From DATGMP01 sp035293565 (lineage in GTDB: Bacteria; Pseudomonadota; Alphaproteobacteria; BOG-932; Roseiterribacteraceae), in assembly GCA_035293565.1 (NCBI GenBank), contig DATGMP010000059.1, forward strand, positions 1 to 18,335: 18,335 nt of DNA. The letters are read 5' to 3'. Below are positions 1 through 8,724 of this stretch, piece by piece (the first letter of the stretch is position 1; every line of letters begins with the position of its first letter). Under the pieces are notes generated by a model. It did no database searches, had not been told where the DNA came from, and was given only the letters and a program-made list of their open reading frames with translations. Position numbers and translations under genes: made by a program.

Positions 1-205
1 CTACACGGTTGTCGAGACCCCGAAAGGAGAGTTCGGCGTCTATCTCGTCGCGGATGGAAGCAACCAACCCTACCGCTGTCACATTCATCCGGCAGGCTAT
101 GCGTCGCTTCAGGCGATTGATTTCATGACCAAGGGTCACATGCTGGCCGACGCGGTCGCCGTCATCGGCTCACTGGACCTCGTATTCGGCGAGATCGATC
201 GCTAG
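1..205 (+). CDS. nuoD: NADH-quinone oxidoreductase subunit D (49 kDa), C-terminal part
   Basis: This is the last 67 codons of an open frame (reading from base 2) that enters from the left edge and stops at TAG 203-205. The translation carries the typical NuoD/Nqo4 ending: a KGEFGVYLVADGSNQPYR block, then HPAGYASLQAIDF, KGHMLADAVAVIGSLD and the terminal VFGEIDR. NuoD is a peripheral-arm subunit of complex I that helps form the quinone site next to NuoB, on the cytoplasmic side of the membrane. The usual next gene, nuoE, does not follow. Instead there is a 189-bp gap and then a convergent efflux operon. The copy may therefore be the end of a rearranged or secondary nuo cluster, or an isolated duplicate. 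The family call is firm; the context inference is not. Confidence 0.9.
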   Translation, partial: YTVVETPKGEFGVYLVADGSNQPYRCHIHPAGYASLQAIDFMTKGHMLADAVAVIGSLDLVFGEIDR

Positions 206-394
206 CTCCCGCTAGGGCGCGACTCCCGCGGTATCAGAAACACCCCTGGCAGGAAGAACAGCGCAGCCATGCTGACCCGCTATCGCGTCGACCCTCAAGG
301 TCAGCTGCGGGCCTGGCTTGCCTTTACGGTGGGCTTTCTCGTGAAGAAGGCGGATAGGCCGTGCGCCCTGATCCGCACGATCATCGAGCGGCGC
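206..394. other. Intergenic gap with a doubtful 45-codon ORF
   Basis: This stretch separates the convergent nuoD and RND permease genes. A plus-strand ATG at 269 opens a 45-codon frame ending with TGA at 404-406, inside the 3' end of the permease gene. Its product is basic (ending IIERRSRR) and matches no family I recognise, and there is no well-placed ribosome binding site. I treat it as probably non-coding. No clear hairpin terminator is visible between the two convergent genes. Confidence 0.3.
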
Positions 395-3300
395 TCACGC
401 CGATGACGGCGCCTCTTCCGATCGGCGCGCGAGCAGTCCGAGCAATACGGGAAGCACCAGCAGCACTAGCGGGAATTGCAGCATCAGGCCTGCGATGATC
501 GCGATCGCGAGCGGCTGCTGCATGGCGGATCCTTCACCGAGCCCGAGCGCCAACGGCAATAGGGTCAGGATGGCGGCGAGCGTCGTCATCGCGATCGGCC
601 GCAGCCGGTTTTGGCTGGCTTCGAAAAGCGCCTCGCGCGTCGGCAGATGCGCTCTGAGGCCCTCATATTCGGAGACGAAGAAGATCGCCATCTCGGTCGC
701 GATGCCGATGATCATCGTCATGCCCATCATCGCAGTGATGTTGAGCTCGATCCCGGTGAGCCAGAGCGCCGTGAAAACAGCCGTGACCGACAGCAGCGAG
801 GTCGCGACGATCACGATCGGCGTCAGGAAGCTGCGATAGAGCACCAACAGCAGCAGAAACTCGGCCGCTACGGCGGCGATGAAGACCTTGGCCAAACCCG
901 CGAAGGCGATCTGCTGCTGCTCGTAGAGGCCGCCAAGCGTGTAGGTGACGCCGCTCTTGAGGAAATTCGGCTGATCGAGCTGCGCCTTGACGTCGTTCAC
1001 GGTCGAACCGAGGTCGCGCCCTTCAATGCGGCCCGTGACCGCGACCATGCGCGCGAGATTCTCGCGATTGATCTCGGGCTGGCCGCTTTCGGGTGTCACG
1101 GCCGCGACCCGCTTGAGAGGAACCAAGTGGCCATCGGCAGCGCGCAGCATCAGCGCGCCAATGTCGCTGTCATGACGGCGGGCGGCGGGCGGAAGCCATA
1201 CTCGAACGCCTACCATCTTGAGCGGTTGCGGGAGCTCGGTCGCTACGGTGCCCGCCAAGTACGCATCAATCTGCTTCGTCGCCGAATCCGCGTCGAGCCC
1301 ATCGAGCGCCGCCTGACCGGAATCAACGCGAATGTTGAGGGCGTCGCCCGCCGGGATGACTCCGTCCTTGACCTCAACCACGCCCTGCACCTTGCCGATC
1401 GCCTCCGCCACCTTCTTTGCCTCGGGCACGAGATCATCCGGGTTCGATGCGAAGAGCTTGACCTCGATCGGCTGCGGGACACCGGTCAGATCGCCGATCA
1501 GGTCCTCCATGAGCTGCGCGAGCTCGACCGTCAGGCCCGGAACGTCATGCTCGATTCGCTGGCGCACGTCGGTCATGACATCATCGATCGGCCGCCGGTC
1601 CCCCTCGGTCAGCCGCACAAAGAAGTCGCCCGAGTTCGGCTCGTTGAGATCGCCGCCGAGCCCCAATCCCGTGCGTCTCGAGAAGGTGGCGACTTCCGGC
1701 ATGCTGCGGAGGATGGCCTCGACCTGATGCAGCTCGCGATCCGTTTCGGCGAGCGACGTACCCGGCGCGCTCAGATAGTCGATGATGAACCCGCCCTCGT
1801 CCATCGCCGGCATGAAGCCGCTGCCGACTTGGGAATAGGCGAGCAGGCCCAGCGCCAGCAGAGGAGCCACGACGGCGCCGATGATCCAAGGCCGATCGAA
1901 AAGGCGCCGTAGAAGCCGGGCGTGCCGGCGCTCGAGCCAGCCTTCGCGCCCTTCCGCCGGATCGCGCCAGGTCTTGAAGTCGATGACCCGGTCAACCAGC
2001 ACCGGCACCGCGAAGGCCGTCAGCAGATAAGAGATGACGAGCGCGCTCGCCATCGTGATCGATAATGCCTTAAAAAAGGCGCCGCTCACGCCGGTGAGGA
2101 ACGCCAGCGGCAGAAAGACGATGACGGTCGCGAGGCTCGAGCCCGTCAGGGGCGGCATGAACTCGCGCCCGGCTTCCAGCACGATATGCTCACCCTGTGC
2201 GTCTGCTCTCGCGCGGCCGGCGCGCCGGACGATATGCTCGACCATGACGATGACATCGTCGATGACCAGGCCGATCGCCGCGGCGATGCCGCCCAACGTC
2301 ATGATATTGAAGCTCTGGCCGATCAGGCTCAATACGAGCACGACGCCAGCCAAGACCGCCGGGACCAGCAGCACGGCGATCAACGTCGTTCGCCAGCTTC
2401 GCAAGAAGGCGAAAAGCACGATCGCGGCAAGGCCGAGACCGATAAGAATCGCATCGCGCACACTGCCGGCCGACTGCGTCACCAACACGCTTTGGTCGTA
2501 CCAGTTGGTCAGCTTGACATCCGGCGGAAACTGCGACTGGAAGGAAGCGAGTTTCTCGCGGACCGCCTTGGCGATCTGAACGGCGTTTCCATCGGGTTGT
2601 TCGTAGACATTGAACAGGACCGCCTGCTGCCCGTCGGCCTCGACGCGGACCCATTGCGGTGCGGTGCCGTCCACGACGTCGGCCACGTCGCCGACACGCA
2701 CGGCGCCCGTCGGCCCGCCGCTCACGACGACATTGCGAACTTCCTGGACCTTGGACAGGCTGTTGTTCGAGATCACGAGGTAAAGCTTGTCGTGATCTTC
2801 GAGGCGCCCCACCGCGCTCAGCATGTTGGCGGCGGCGAGCGCCTTGGCGACATCGTCGAGAGCGAGGCCGTAGGTGGCGAGGCGGCGCGGATCGACGAAG
2901 ACCTGGATCTCCCGGTCCTCTCCGCCCTGCACGTCAACGCGCGCGACACCCGGAATTGTCGAGAGCAGCGGCACGATCTGATAGCGCGCAAAGTCCTTCA
3001 CCGCGGTCTGCGGCTGGGTCTTCGACAACAAGCCGTAGGCTATGATGGGAAAGACGGTCGGGTCCATCCGCCGGACGACGTAGGTCGTGCCTGCAGGGAG
3101 ACTCGGAAGGGCCTGGGCGATCGCCGAATCGACCTGGAGCGTCTCGGAGACCATGTCTCGCCCCCAGTCGAAATTGACGTCGATCTCCGCCGAGCCGCGG
3201 CTTGATGCCGAGCGCACATCGCGCACGCCCGGAACGCGGCGCAGCTCCTCCTCGAGCGGCGTCGTCACGGCGAGCACCATCTGCTCGGCCGGCCGATCGC

Positions 3301-3454
3301 CGCTGTCGATATTGATTCGGATGCGCGGGAATGAGACTTGCGGGAATAGGCCGACGGGCAGAACAAAAGCGGCGTAAAGGCCGGCGACCGTCAAGGCGGC
3401 GACGGCGAAGAGTATCGCGCGCCGGTGCAGTGCGACGCGATCGACGAAGCTCAT
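395..3454 (-). CDS. RND-family efflux permease (AcrB/CzcA superfamily)
   Basis: This 1019-residue inner-membrane proton-drug antiporter is the usual length for RND pumps. TM1 is about residues 13-33, followed by a large periplasmic porter region to about 330. TM2-6 span about 334-486, a second periplasmic region follows, and TM8-12 span about 852-1008. TM4 has the family GLVIDDVIVMVEH signature with the Asp pair D399/D400 used in proton relay. In TM10 the motif aligned with the AcrB GLSAKNA segment reads GIATEMA, so the usual relay Lys is Glu921 here. The ATG overlaps the stop of the membrane fusion protein gene (ATGA, 3451-3454) and has a good AAGGAG site 7 nt upstream. It is the last gene of a three-gene minus-strand operon. 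Substrates (drug, solvent or metal) cannot be deduced; the family call is secure. Confidence 0.93.
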   Translation of the reverse strand: MSFVDRVALHRRAILFAVAALTVAGLYAAFVLPVGLFPQVSFPRIRINIDSGDRPAEQMVLAVTTPLEEELRRVPGVRDVRSASSRGSAEIDVNFDWGRDMVSETLQVDSAIAQALPSLPAGTTYVVRRMDPTVFPIIAYGLLSKTQPQTAVKDFARYQIVPLLSTIPGVARVDVQGGEDREIQVFVDPRRLATYGLALDDVAKALAAANMLSAVGRLEDHDKLYLVISNNSLSKVQEVRNVVVSGGPTGAVRVGDVADVVDGTAPQWVRVEADGQQAVLFNVYEQPDGNAVQIAKAVREKLASFQSQFPPDVKLTNWYDQSVLVTQSAGSVRDAILIGLGLAAIVLFAFLRSWRTTLIAVLLVPAVLAGVVLVLSLIGQSFNIMTLGGIAAAIGLVIDDVIVMVEHIVRRAGRARADAQGEHIVLEAGREFMPPLTGSSLATVIVFLPLAFLTGVSGAFFKALSITMASALVISYLLTAFAVPVLVDRVIDFKTWRDPAEGREGWLERRHARLLRRLFDRPWIIGAVVAPLLALGLLAYSQVGSGFMPAMDEGGFIIDYLSAPGTSLAETDRELHQVEAILRSMPEVATFSRRTGLGLGGDLNEPNSGDFFVRLTEGDRRPIDDVMTDVRQRIEHDVPGLTVELAQLMEDLIGDLTGVPQPIEVKLFASNPDDLVPEAKKVAEAIGKVQGVVEVKDGVIPAGDALNIRVDSGQAALDGLDADSATKQIDAYLAGTVATELPQPLKMVGVRVWLPPAARRHDSDIGALMLRAADGHLVPLKRVAAVTPESGQPEINRENLARMVAVTGRIEGRDLGSTVNDVKAQLDQPNFLKSGVTYTLGGLYEQQQIAFAGLAKVFIAAVAAEFLLLLVLYRSFLTPIVIVATSLLSVTAVFTALWLTGIELNITAMMGMTMIIGIATEMAIFFVSEYEGLRAHLPTREALFEASQNRLRPIAMTTLAAILTLLPLALGLGEGSAMQQPLAIAIIAGLMLQFPLVLLVLPVLLGLLARRSEEAPSSA

Positions 3455-4584
3455 TTGCCGTCTCCTTCGGACGGCTTGTCGGCGACAGTCTTCTCTCCTT
3501 CACTGTCTCGCGCCGCCTGCTGACCACCGCCGCCTGCCGGCGCGGTCTCCGCTTCGCGCACGGCCATTCCATCCGACAATTGATAGTTGCCGGCTACGAC
3601 GATCTTCTTGGCAGGGTCGAGCTGGCCCGCGATCGCGAGCTGATCGTCGCTCCCGCCGACAATCGACACATCGACGCGCACGGCCTTACCGCCGGCGACC
3701 TGGAAGACATAGGGCCCCTTATCGTCGCTCAAGACCGCGTCGCGCGGCACGATCCAGCCATTCACGGGATCGGTGTCGATCTTTGCGCGAAGATGGGCGC
3801 CGGCAATCAGCTTTCCCGATCCGGCATCGGAGGGCGTCGCGACGACGGTGAATAGACCGGTCTTTGGGTCGGCCATGCCGCCCACCGATGTCAATTTCGC
3901 GGCGATCGGCGCATCCGGACGATCGAGGTCGACGAGCGCGACGGCCTGTCCGGACTTCAACCGAATCTGCTCGTCGGGTGCAACGCCAAGCAGCCCGACC
4001 AGCGCATCGGAGCGCGCCAGGTCGATCAATGTCGCGCCGGGCTGGACATGATCGCCGTTGGACACGGCGAGCGTGCTGACGACTCCCGAAATCGGCGAGG
4101 CGATCGTCTCGACCGGCTGTCCACCGCCCTCATGCTCGCGCGCCTTCAAGGTCGCCTCCGCGTCGCGCACAGCTTTCTGAGCCTGATCGAGCTGCGAGCT
4201 TGTCGCCAGACGCTGCTTCACCATCTCGCGGGTCCGCGCGAGCTCGGCCTGCGCGAGATCGAGATCGGATTTCGCCTGCGCATAGGCGAGAACCGCGGAA
4301 GGCTCCGCCCCGAGGTCGAGCAGCGGCTCGCCCTTTTGCACGCTCTGCCCCTGAACCACACGTAGATTTATCACCTGCGCCGCATGGAGCGAGGCGACGA
4401 CGGCCGCGCCGGCCGGCGCTGGCTGGACCGTGCCGAAGGCGTTCACCGGCTGCCGAAGGCTCCCCTGCTGCGGCGCAATCGTCGTCACGAGAACGGACCC
4501 GGCATCGCTTGCCTGCTCTTCACCGGCGAGCGCGGTGGCGGTCAGCAGAAAGCTCAAAATCAGCGCGAGCGAAAGGAGTTTCAT
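3451..4584 (-). CDS. RND efflux periplasmic adaptor (membrane fusion protein)
   Basis: This 377-residue protein bridges the inner-membrane pump and the outer-membrane channel in the periplasm. It begins with a clean signal peptide (MKLLSLALILSFLLTATALA, likely cleaved after residue 20). The first lipoyl half-motif lies around 60-92 (VINLRVVQGQSVQKGEPLLDL). An alpha-helical coiled-coil hairpin spans about 95-152, and the second lipoyl half is around 158-190 (SPISGVVSTLAVSNGDHVQPG). Beta-barrel and membrane-proximal domains follow. The C-terminus is a hydrophilic tail rich in Gly, Glu and Lys. Both gene junctions are 4-bp ATGA overlaps, which suggests translational coupling and fixed stoichiometry with the TolC-like and RND partners. 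A GGAG lies about 10 nt upstream of the ATG. Confidence 0.92.
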   Translation of the reverse strand: MKLLSLALILSFLLTATALAGEEQASDAGSVLVTTIAPQQGSLRQPVNAFGTVQPAPAGAAVVASLHAAQVINLRVVQGQSVQKGEPLLDLGAEPSAVLAYAQAKSDLDLAQAELARTREMVKQRLATSSQLDQAQKAVRDAEATLKAREHEGGGQPVETIASPISGVVSTLAVSNGDHVQPGATLIDLARSDALVGLLGVAPDEQIRLKSGQAVALVDLDRPDAPIAAKLTSVGGMADPKTGLFTVVATPSDAGSGKLIAGAHLRAKIDTDPVNGWIVPRDAVLSDDKGPYVFQVAGGKAVRVDVSIVGGSDDQLAIAGQLDPAKKIVVAGNYQLSDGMAVREAETAPAGGGGQQAARDSEGEKTVADKPSEGDGK

Positions 4585-5969
4585 GACGAGGATGCTCCAG
4601 CGGGGGCAGGCAGCGGATCGACAGCCGGCATACCGGTTCCGGTAACGGTCGCGAGCGCGACCTGCTGTTCGAGGATCGATTGTTCGATCGACACGACTTC
4701 CTGTTCGCGGGTCAGCGCGGCGACGATCAGATCGACATAGGCGCGCGCGTCGATCAGGCCCGCGCGATAAGCGTCATCGGCGGACCGCCTGGCGCGATCG
4801 GCCTCGGCGGCGCTGTCGCGCGCGACGGCCAGTTGCCCTTGCAACAGGGACAGATCCGCGAGCAATCCGCGGATCTCGGACTCGGCGGTGTTGTAGCGAT
4901 TTGTGTATTCGTCGTGCAGCTTCCGCCGCGTCGCGCGCTCGATCGCGATGTTGCCCTGATTGTGGTTGAAGATCGGCAGATCCATCGTGACGGTGGGGCC
5001 GATCTGGTAGATCGCGCTATTGTCGTGGCCACCGGAGCCGCCCAGCACGAAGGCCGGAAATTGCGCGAGGATGGCCCCATAGACCTTCTCCTCCTGCGCG
5101 TCGTAGCCCAGTTGCAGAGCGACCAGATCCGGCCGGCTCATCAGCGAGCGGTGGAGCGCTTCCTCGATCTTCGGCGGGTCGATCCGCGGCACGACGATGT
5201 CCGACGCCAGATCGAGTCGCACCGAAGGATCGAGGCCGATCAGCACGTCGAGGTCGCGGCGCCGCTGCGCCGCCTGCCGATCAGCGTCGGCGATCTGCTT
5301 GTCGATGTCGGCCAGCGCGGCGAGATCGGGCGAGATCGCCGACAGCGTCAAGTTGCCCTGCTCGACCGCCTTCTGGTCGCGGGCCATCCTGTCGGCAAGC
5401 ACGTTTCGCGCCTCGCCCAACAGCTGGCGCGCGCGATCCTGCTTCACGGTGTCGATGAAGAGTAGGCGGGCCTTCCCGACGACCTGCCATTCCTGCCACA
5501 GGAAATCGGCCTCGATCTGGTTCGCTCCAAGCTCGGCGCTCTTGCGCTGGCTGCCTAATGTGACCAGCGCGCGAATATCTTCGCTCAGGCCCGCAGTCCA
5601 GGAATCGACCGTGCCCGGACCAGCGCGGAGAAACCCGTAGTTCCCGCTGAACGACGGATTCGGCAGGAGCCCGGCTTGCACCACCTGCGCCTCCGCCACG
5701 CCGCGGTCGGCCCGCGCCGCAACGAGATCCGGGTTGTTCTCGACGGCCAGGAGAGCGACGGTCGATATATTGAGCGGCCGATCCAGCGCGATCGGGCCGA
5801 TATCACTCCAATTGGGCGGTGGAACGGCCTTGAGCTCGGTGACCTTGGCCGCAAGATGGGGCTGCTGCTCGAGCGGCAGCGGGGAATAGGTCTCGCACGC
5901 CGCCAAGGCGAGTGGGAGCAGAAGACCGATCCCGGTCCGGATTCCTTGATTTCGCTTCATCAGAAGCAA
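4581..5969 (-). CDS. TolC-family outer-membrane efflux lipoprotein
   Basis: This 462-residue outer-membrane channel is the third part of the tripartite pump. A hydrophobic leader ends in a lipobox-like LAAC (Cys25), so the mature protein is probably lipid-anchored. The body has two homologous outer membrane efflux protein repeats, roughly residues 68-255 and 265-450, rich in long heptad-like helices such as NNPDLVAARADRGVAEAQ near the start. The frame can start at TTG 5969 or ATG 5960. GGAGG at 5981-5985 is 11 nt from the TTG but 20 nt from the ATG, so I favour the TTG. It is the first gene of the operon and overlaps the adaptor gene by 4 bp. It is divergent from a two-component system that likely regulates it. 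Confidence 0.9.
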   Translation of the reverse strand: MLLMKRNQGIRTGIGLLLPLALAACETYSPLPLEQQPHLAAKVTELKAVPPPNWSDIGPIALDRPLNISTVALLAVENNPDLVAARADRGVAEAQVVQAGLLPNPSFSGNYGFLRAGPGTVDSWTAGLSEDIRALVTLGSQRKSAELGANQIEADFLWQEWQVVGKARLLFIDTVKQDRARQLLGEARNVLADRMARDQKAVEQGNLTLSAISPDLAALADIDKQIADADRQAAQRRRDLDVLIGLDPSVRLDLASDIVVPRIDPPKIEEALHRSLMSRPDLVALQLGYDAQEEKVYGAILAQFPAFVLGGSGGHDNSAIYQIGPTVTMDLPIFNHNQGNIAIERATRRKLHDEYTNRYNTAESEIRGLLADLSLLQGQLAVARDSAAEADRARRSADDAYRAGLIDARAYVDLIVAALTREQEVVSIEQSILEQQVALATVTGTGMPAVDPLPAPAGASSS

Positions 5970-5986
5970 AACGTACTAAACCTCCG

Positions 5987-6015
5987 ATTGGGACGACATG
6001 ACCGCTGGATTGGGA
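5987..6015. promoter_or_regulatory. Candidate response-regulator direct repeat in divergent promoter region
   Basis: GATTGGGA occurs twice on the plus strand (5986-5993 and 6008-6015), exactly 22 bp apart, which is two helical turns. The site lies between the divergent TolC-like gene and the response regulator gene. OmpR/PhoB-type regulators commonly bind direct repeats on one face of the helix, so this is a reasonable operator candidate. No convincing -35/-10 pair could be fixed around it. The functional assignment is inference. Confidence 0.35.
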
Positions 6016-6106
6016 TTTGGTAACATTTGCCGTCTTTCGACCCGGATTGTTGCCAAGCCCCTGGCCGGCAAGCCATTCTCTTCGGGCCGGGAGCTTGGAG
6101 CGCGCC

Positions 6107-6784
6107 TTGCGGATATTACTGGTCGAAGACGACGATGAAACCGCCGATTACCTGACGGGCGGCCTGGAGGAAGAGGGACATACGGTCACCCGGACGGCCT
6201 CGGGCCGCGACGGACTCTTTCTCGCCGCGAGCGAAACTTTCGACTTGCTGATCGTCGACCGCATGTTGCCCGAGCTCGACGGTCTTTCCCTGGTCAAGAC
6301 GCTTCGCGGCGGACGGGTCGAAACCCCGGTTCTCTTCTTGACGACCATGTCTGGGATCAGCGATCGGGTCGCCGGGCTCAAGGCCGGGGGCGACGATTAC
6401 CTGGTGAAGCCGTTCGCCTTTGCGGAGCTGGCCGCACGGGTGACGGCGCTCGGCCGCAGACCGCACAGCACGGCCGCCGAAACCAACTTCAAGGTCGGCG
6501 ATCTCGAGCTGGATTTGCTGACGCGCGTCGTGAAGCGAGCCGGCCAACCGATCGCCCTGCAACCGCGCGAATTCCGTTTGCTGGAATATCTGATGCGGCA
6601 CGCAGGACAGGTCGTCACCCGGACGATGCTTCTCGAAAATGTCTGGGACTATCATTTCGATCCGAAGACCAACATCGTCGAATCGCATCTGAGCCGCCTC
6701 CGCATGAAAGTCGACAAGGGCTTTTCCGTCGAGCTGATTCATACGGTCCGCGGCGCGGGATATTCGGTCCGTGCGCCCGACTAA
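6107..6784 (+). CDS. OmpR-family response regulator
   Basis: This is a 225-residue cytoplasmic transcription factor. The receiver domain (1-115) begins RILLVEDDDE with the acidic pocket D8/D9. The phospho-acceptor is D51 in LLIVDRMLPELDG, with Thr79/Thr80 and Lys101 (KPF) completing the switch residues. The winged-helix DNA-binding domain spans about 125-222, with LQPREFRLLEYLM and the terminal HTVRGAGYSV signatures. I choose the TTG at 6107 because conserved sequence begins exactly there (RILLVED) and GGAG at 6097-6100 sits 6 nt upstream. The frame is open 30 codons further, to 6017, but that extension is not family-like. It overlaps the kinase gene by 14 bp and is divergent from the RND operon, which is its likely target. 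Confidence 0.93.
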   Translation: MRILLVEDDDETADYLTGGLEEEGHTVTRTASGRDGLFLAASETFDLLIVDRMLPELDGLSLVKTLRGGRVETPVLFLTTMSGISDRVAGLKAGGDDYLVKPFAFAELAARVTALGRRPHSTAAETNFKVGDLELDLLTRVVKRAGQPIALQPREFRLLEYLMRHAGQVVTRTMLLENVWDYHFDPKTNIVESHLSRLRMKVDKGFSVELIHTVRGAGYSVRAPD

Positions 6785-8174
6785 GCTCTTCCGAACCTCG
6801 AGCTTCCGGCTGACGCTCATCTTCGCCGGGCTCTTCGCCACGCTCGTGCTCATCCTGTTCGGCGTCATCTATTGGCTGGCGGCCGATTATGCCTCCGAGG
6901 ATGAAAAGACGGAGATCGGGATCGAGTTCAGCGCGATCGAGGACGAAGCGAAACTGGCGGGATACGATCATCTGCCGCAAATCATCGCGGACCACCTCCG
7001 CGAGCGCAACGACATCCGGGCCGTCTATCTGCTTTCGGACCGCAACGGGCGGAAGATCGCAGGAAACGCGCCGGAAATGGCGCCGCGGGTCGGCGACATG
7101 AAGCTCGATCTGAAGCTTGACGGCAAGAAACGGAATATTCGCGCCCAGGGCTTCTATCTCGCCAACGGTGATTACCTTCTTCTCGGCCAGGACGCGTATT
7201 CCTTCCACGAAATGAAAGAGCTGATCGCCCGCGCATTCGGTGTGGGCGCGGCTGCGACTCTGTTCGCGGCGGTTCTGGGCGGCATCCTCATGAGCCGCGG
7301 CGTGCTGGGCAGAATCGAGATGGTCAGCCGGACGAGCCGCGCCATCATTGCGGGCGATCTGTCGCGGCGCGTTCCGCTCGGCGGCACGGACGACGAGTTC
7401 GACGATCTCGCCGCGAGCGTGAACGCGATGCTCGATCGCATCCAGGATCTCATGGAGCGAATGCAGCAAGTCTCCAGCGACATCGCGCATGATCTCAGAA
7501 CCCCGCTCACGCGGCTGCGCCAGCGGCTGGAGCGCGCGCGCCGGCATGCCGGAGATGACGCGGCGTTCCACCGGGTGCTCGACTCCTCGATCGCCGATGT
7601 CGACGCGATCCTGGAGACGTTCGGCGCGCTGCTTCGAATCGCGCAGATCGAAGCCGGCGGTAAAGCGGCGCCGCTGGGCGAGGTCGATCTTTCCGCGCTC
7701 GTCGCCGACCTCGTCGAGGATTTTCGCCCGGGCGCCGAGGATCGCGCCCAGACCTTCGACGCCGAGATCGCGCCCACGGTCGCCATCCTGGGCGATCGCG
7801 AGCTATTGACCCAGATGCTGGTCAACCTGCTCGACAATGCGGTCCGGCACGCGCCGCCCGGCGCCCACATCCGCGTGACGCTCGACCGCGCGTCGGGCTT
7901 CGCGACGCTGGTCGTGGCCGATGACGGCCCGGGGATTCCGATCGGCGAGAGGGAAAAGGTCTTTCGCCCTTTTTACCGGCTGGAATCGAGCCGGACGACG
8001 CAAGGCAGCGGGCTAGGGCTGAGCCTGGTCGCCGCTATCGTGAAGCAGCACGGCGCGAAGATCGGCCTCGATGACAACGAGCCCGGGCTTCGGGTCACGG
8101 TCGCGTTTCCGCCATATCAGGCGGCCGGCTTCGTTCCGCCCATCTCGCTTCCCGATCTGCGTAAAGCGAGCTGA
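6771..8174 (+). CDS. HAMP-domain sensor histidine kinase
   Basis: This 467-residue inner-membrane kinase partners the adjacent regulator. It starts at a GTG inside the end of the regulator gene. TM1 is about 15-37, a periplasmic sensor loop spans about 38-150, and TM2 is about 153-175. HAMP spans about 176-228. HisKA has the H-box SSDIAHDLRTPLTRLR with phospho-acceptor His240. The HATPase domain has the N-box LVNLLDNAVRHAP (Asn356), the G1 box DDGPGIP (384-390), the F-box FRPFYRLE and the G2 box GSGLGL (412-417). All catalytic motifs are intact. The periplasmic loop contains no sensor domain I can name, so the signal is unknown. It ends 8 nt before the stop of a convergent small gene, with no visible terminator between. 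Confidence 0.93.
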   Translation: MRPTKLFRTSSFRLTLIFAGLFATLVLILFGVIYWLAADYASEDEKTEIGIEFSAIEDEAKLAGYDHLPQIIADHLRERNDIRAVYLLSDRNGRKIAGNAPEMAPRVGDMKLDLKLDGKKRNIRAQGFYLANGDYLLLGQDAYSFHEMKELIARAFGVGAAATLFAAVLGGILMSRGVLGRIEMVSRTSRAIIAGDLSRRVPLGGTDDEFDDLAASVNAMLDRIQDLMERMQQVSSDIAHDLRTPLTRLRQRLERARRHAGDDAAFHRVLDSSIADVDAILETFGALLRIAQIEAGGKAAPLGEVDLSALVADLVEDFRPGAEDRAQTFDAEIAPTVAILGDRELLTQMLVNLLDNAVRHAPPGAHIRVTLDRASGFATLVVADDGPGIPIGEREKVFRPFYRLESSRTTQGSGLGLSLVAAIVKQHGAKIGLDDNEPGLRVTVAFPPYQAAGFVPPISLPDLRKAS

Positions 8175-8182
8175 CGCGGGAT

Positions 8183-8437
8183 TCAGTTGCAGTCCTGCTC
8201 GTAACCCGAGACCGCCGTTTCAAAATCGATCTGTGCGGTTTGGAGCCGAGAGAATTCCGATGAGCAATCGTCATGGCCGCGGCTGCCTGAAAGACAACTG
8301 ACGTAACTTCGCACCGCCTCGGAGACGTCGTGCCGCGCCGAATTATAGGCCTTCACAGCCTCGCGACACGCCTGCGGATCAGCCCGCGCCTGCGAACAAG
8401 CCAATGCAAGGCTTACGAGCAGCACCATCGATCGCAT
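8183..8437 (-). CDS. Small secreted protein with four mature cysteines
   Basis: This 84-residue protein has a typical signal peptide (MRSMVLLVSLALACSQARA, cleavage likely after residue 19). Mature cysteines are at 24, 48, 58 and 83, suggesting two disulphides in the periplasm. The mature part looks helical (KAYNSARHDVSEAVRSYVSC) and ends in DCN. GGAG lies 9 nt upstream of the ATG at 8437, and TATAAG, a possible -10, lies at 8457-8462 on the same strand. I do not recognise a named family; similar short secreted hypotheticals are common in alphaproteobacteria. It is convergent with the histidine kinase gene and sits at the left edge of the accessory region. Function unknown. Confidence 0.65.
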   Translation of the reverse strand: MRSMVLLVSLALACSQARADPQACREAVKAYNSARHDVSEAVRSYVSCLSGSRGHDDCSSEFSRLQTAQIDFETAVSGYEQDCN

Positions 8438-8724
8438 GGCTCAGAGCTCCATCACACTTATAAGCTGTATCATAGTGGAGCGAGTGCCGCTTCGACGCAA
8501 GGATGCCATATCGCTATATTTTTTCCGGGCCGTGTCCGGCCAAGACGACAATGGGAGCCAGCGCCGCAAGCACGCGGGATCATGGGCCCCGCGTCTCCAG
8601 TGTCGGGATAACCGCCCGGAGCAACGCCCGGGCGCCCAGGGGGCAGGGAAGGACGCGATAGCCTCCCCCGCGCGGAATTATGTGCGCCGCGACAGTCGTT
8701 GACGAGAACTATGGCCCCGGGGTT

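Noticed and set aside
611..1912. Long plus-strand open frame (433 codons) inside the RND permease gene
   Set aside because: It is antisense to a clearly conserved permease. Its composition (Arg, Asp and His rich, no family motifs) is typical of a shadow frame in GC-rich DNA.
8572..8594. GC-rich inverted repeat as a terminator
   Set aside because: It has no T tract and is not placed after any gene; probably incidental.
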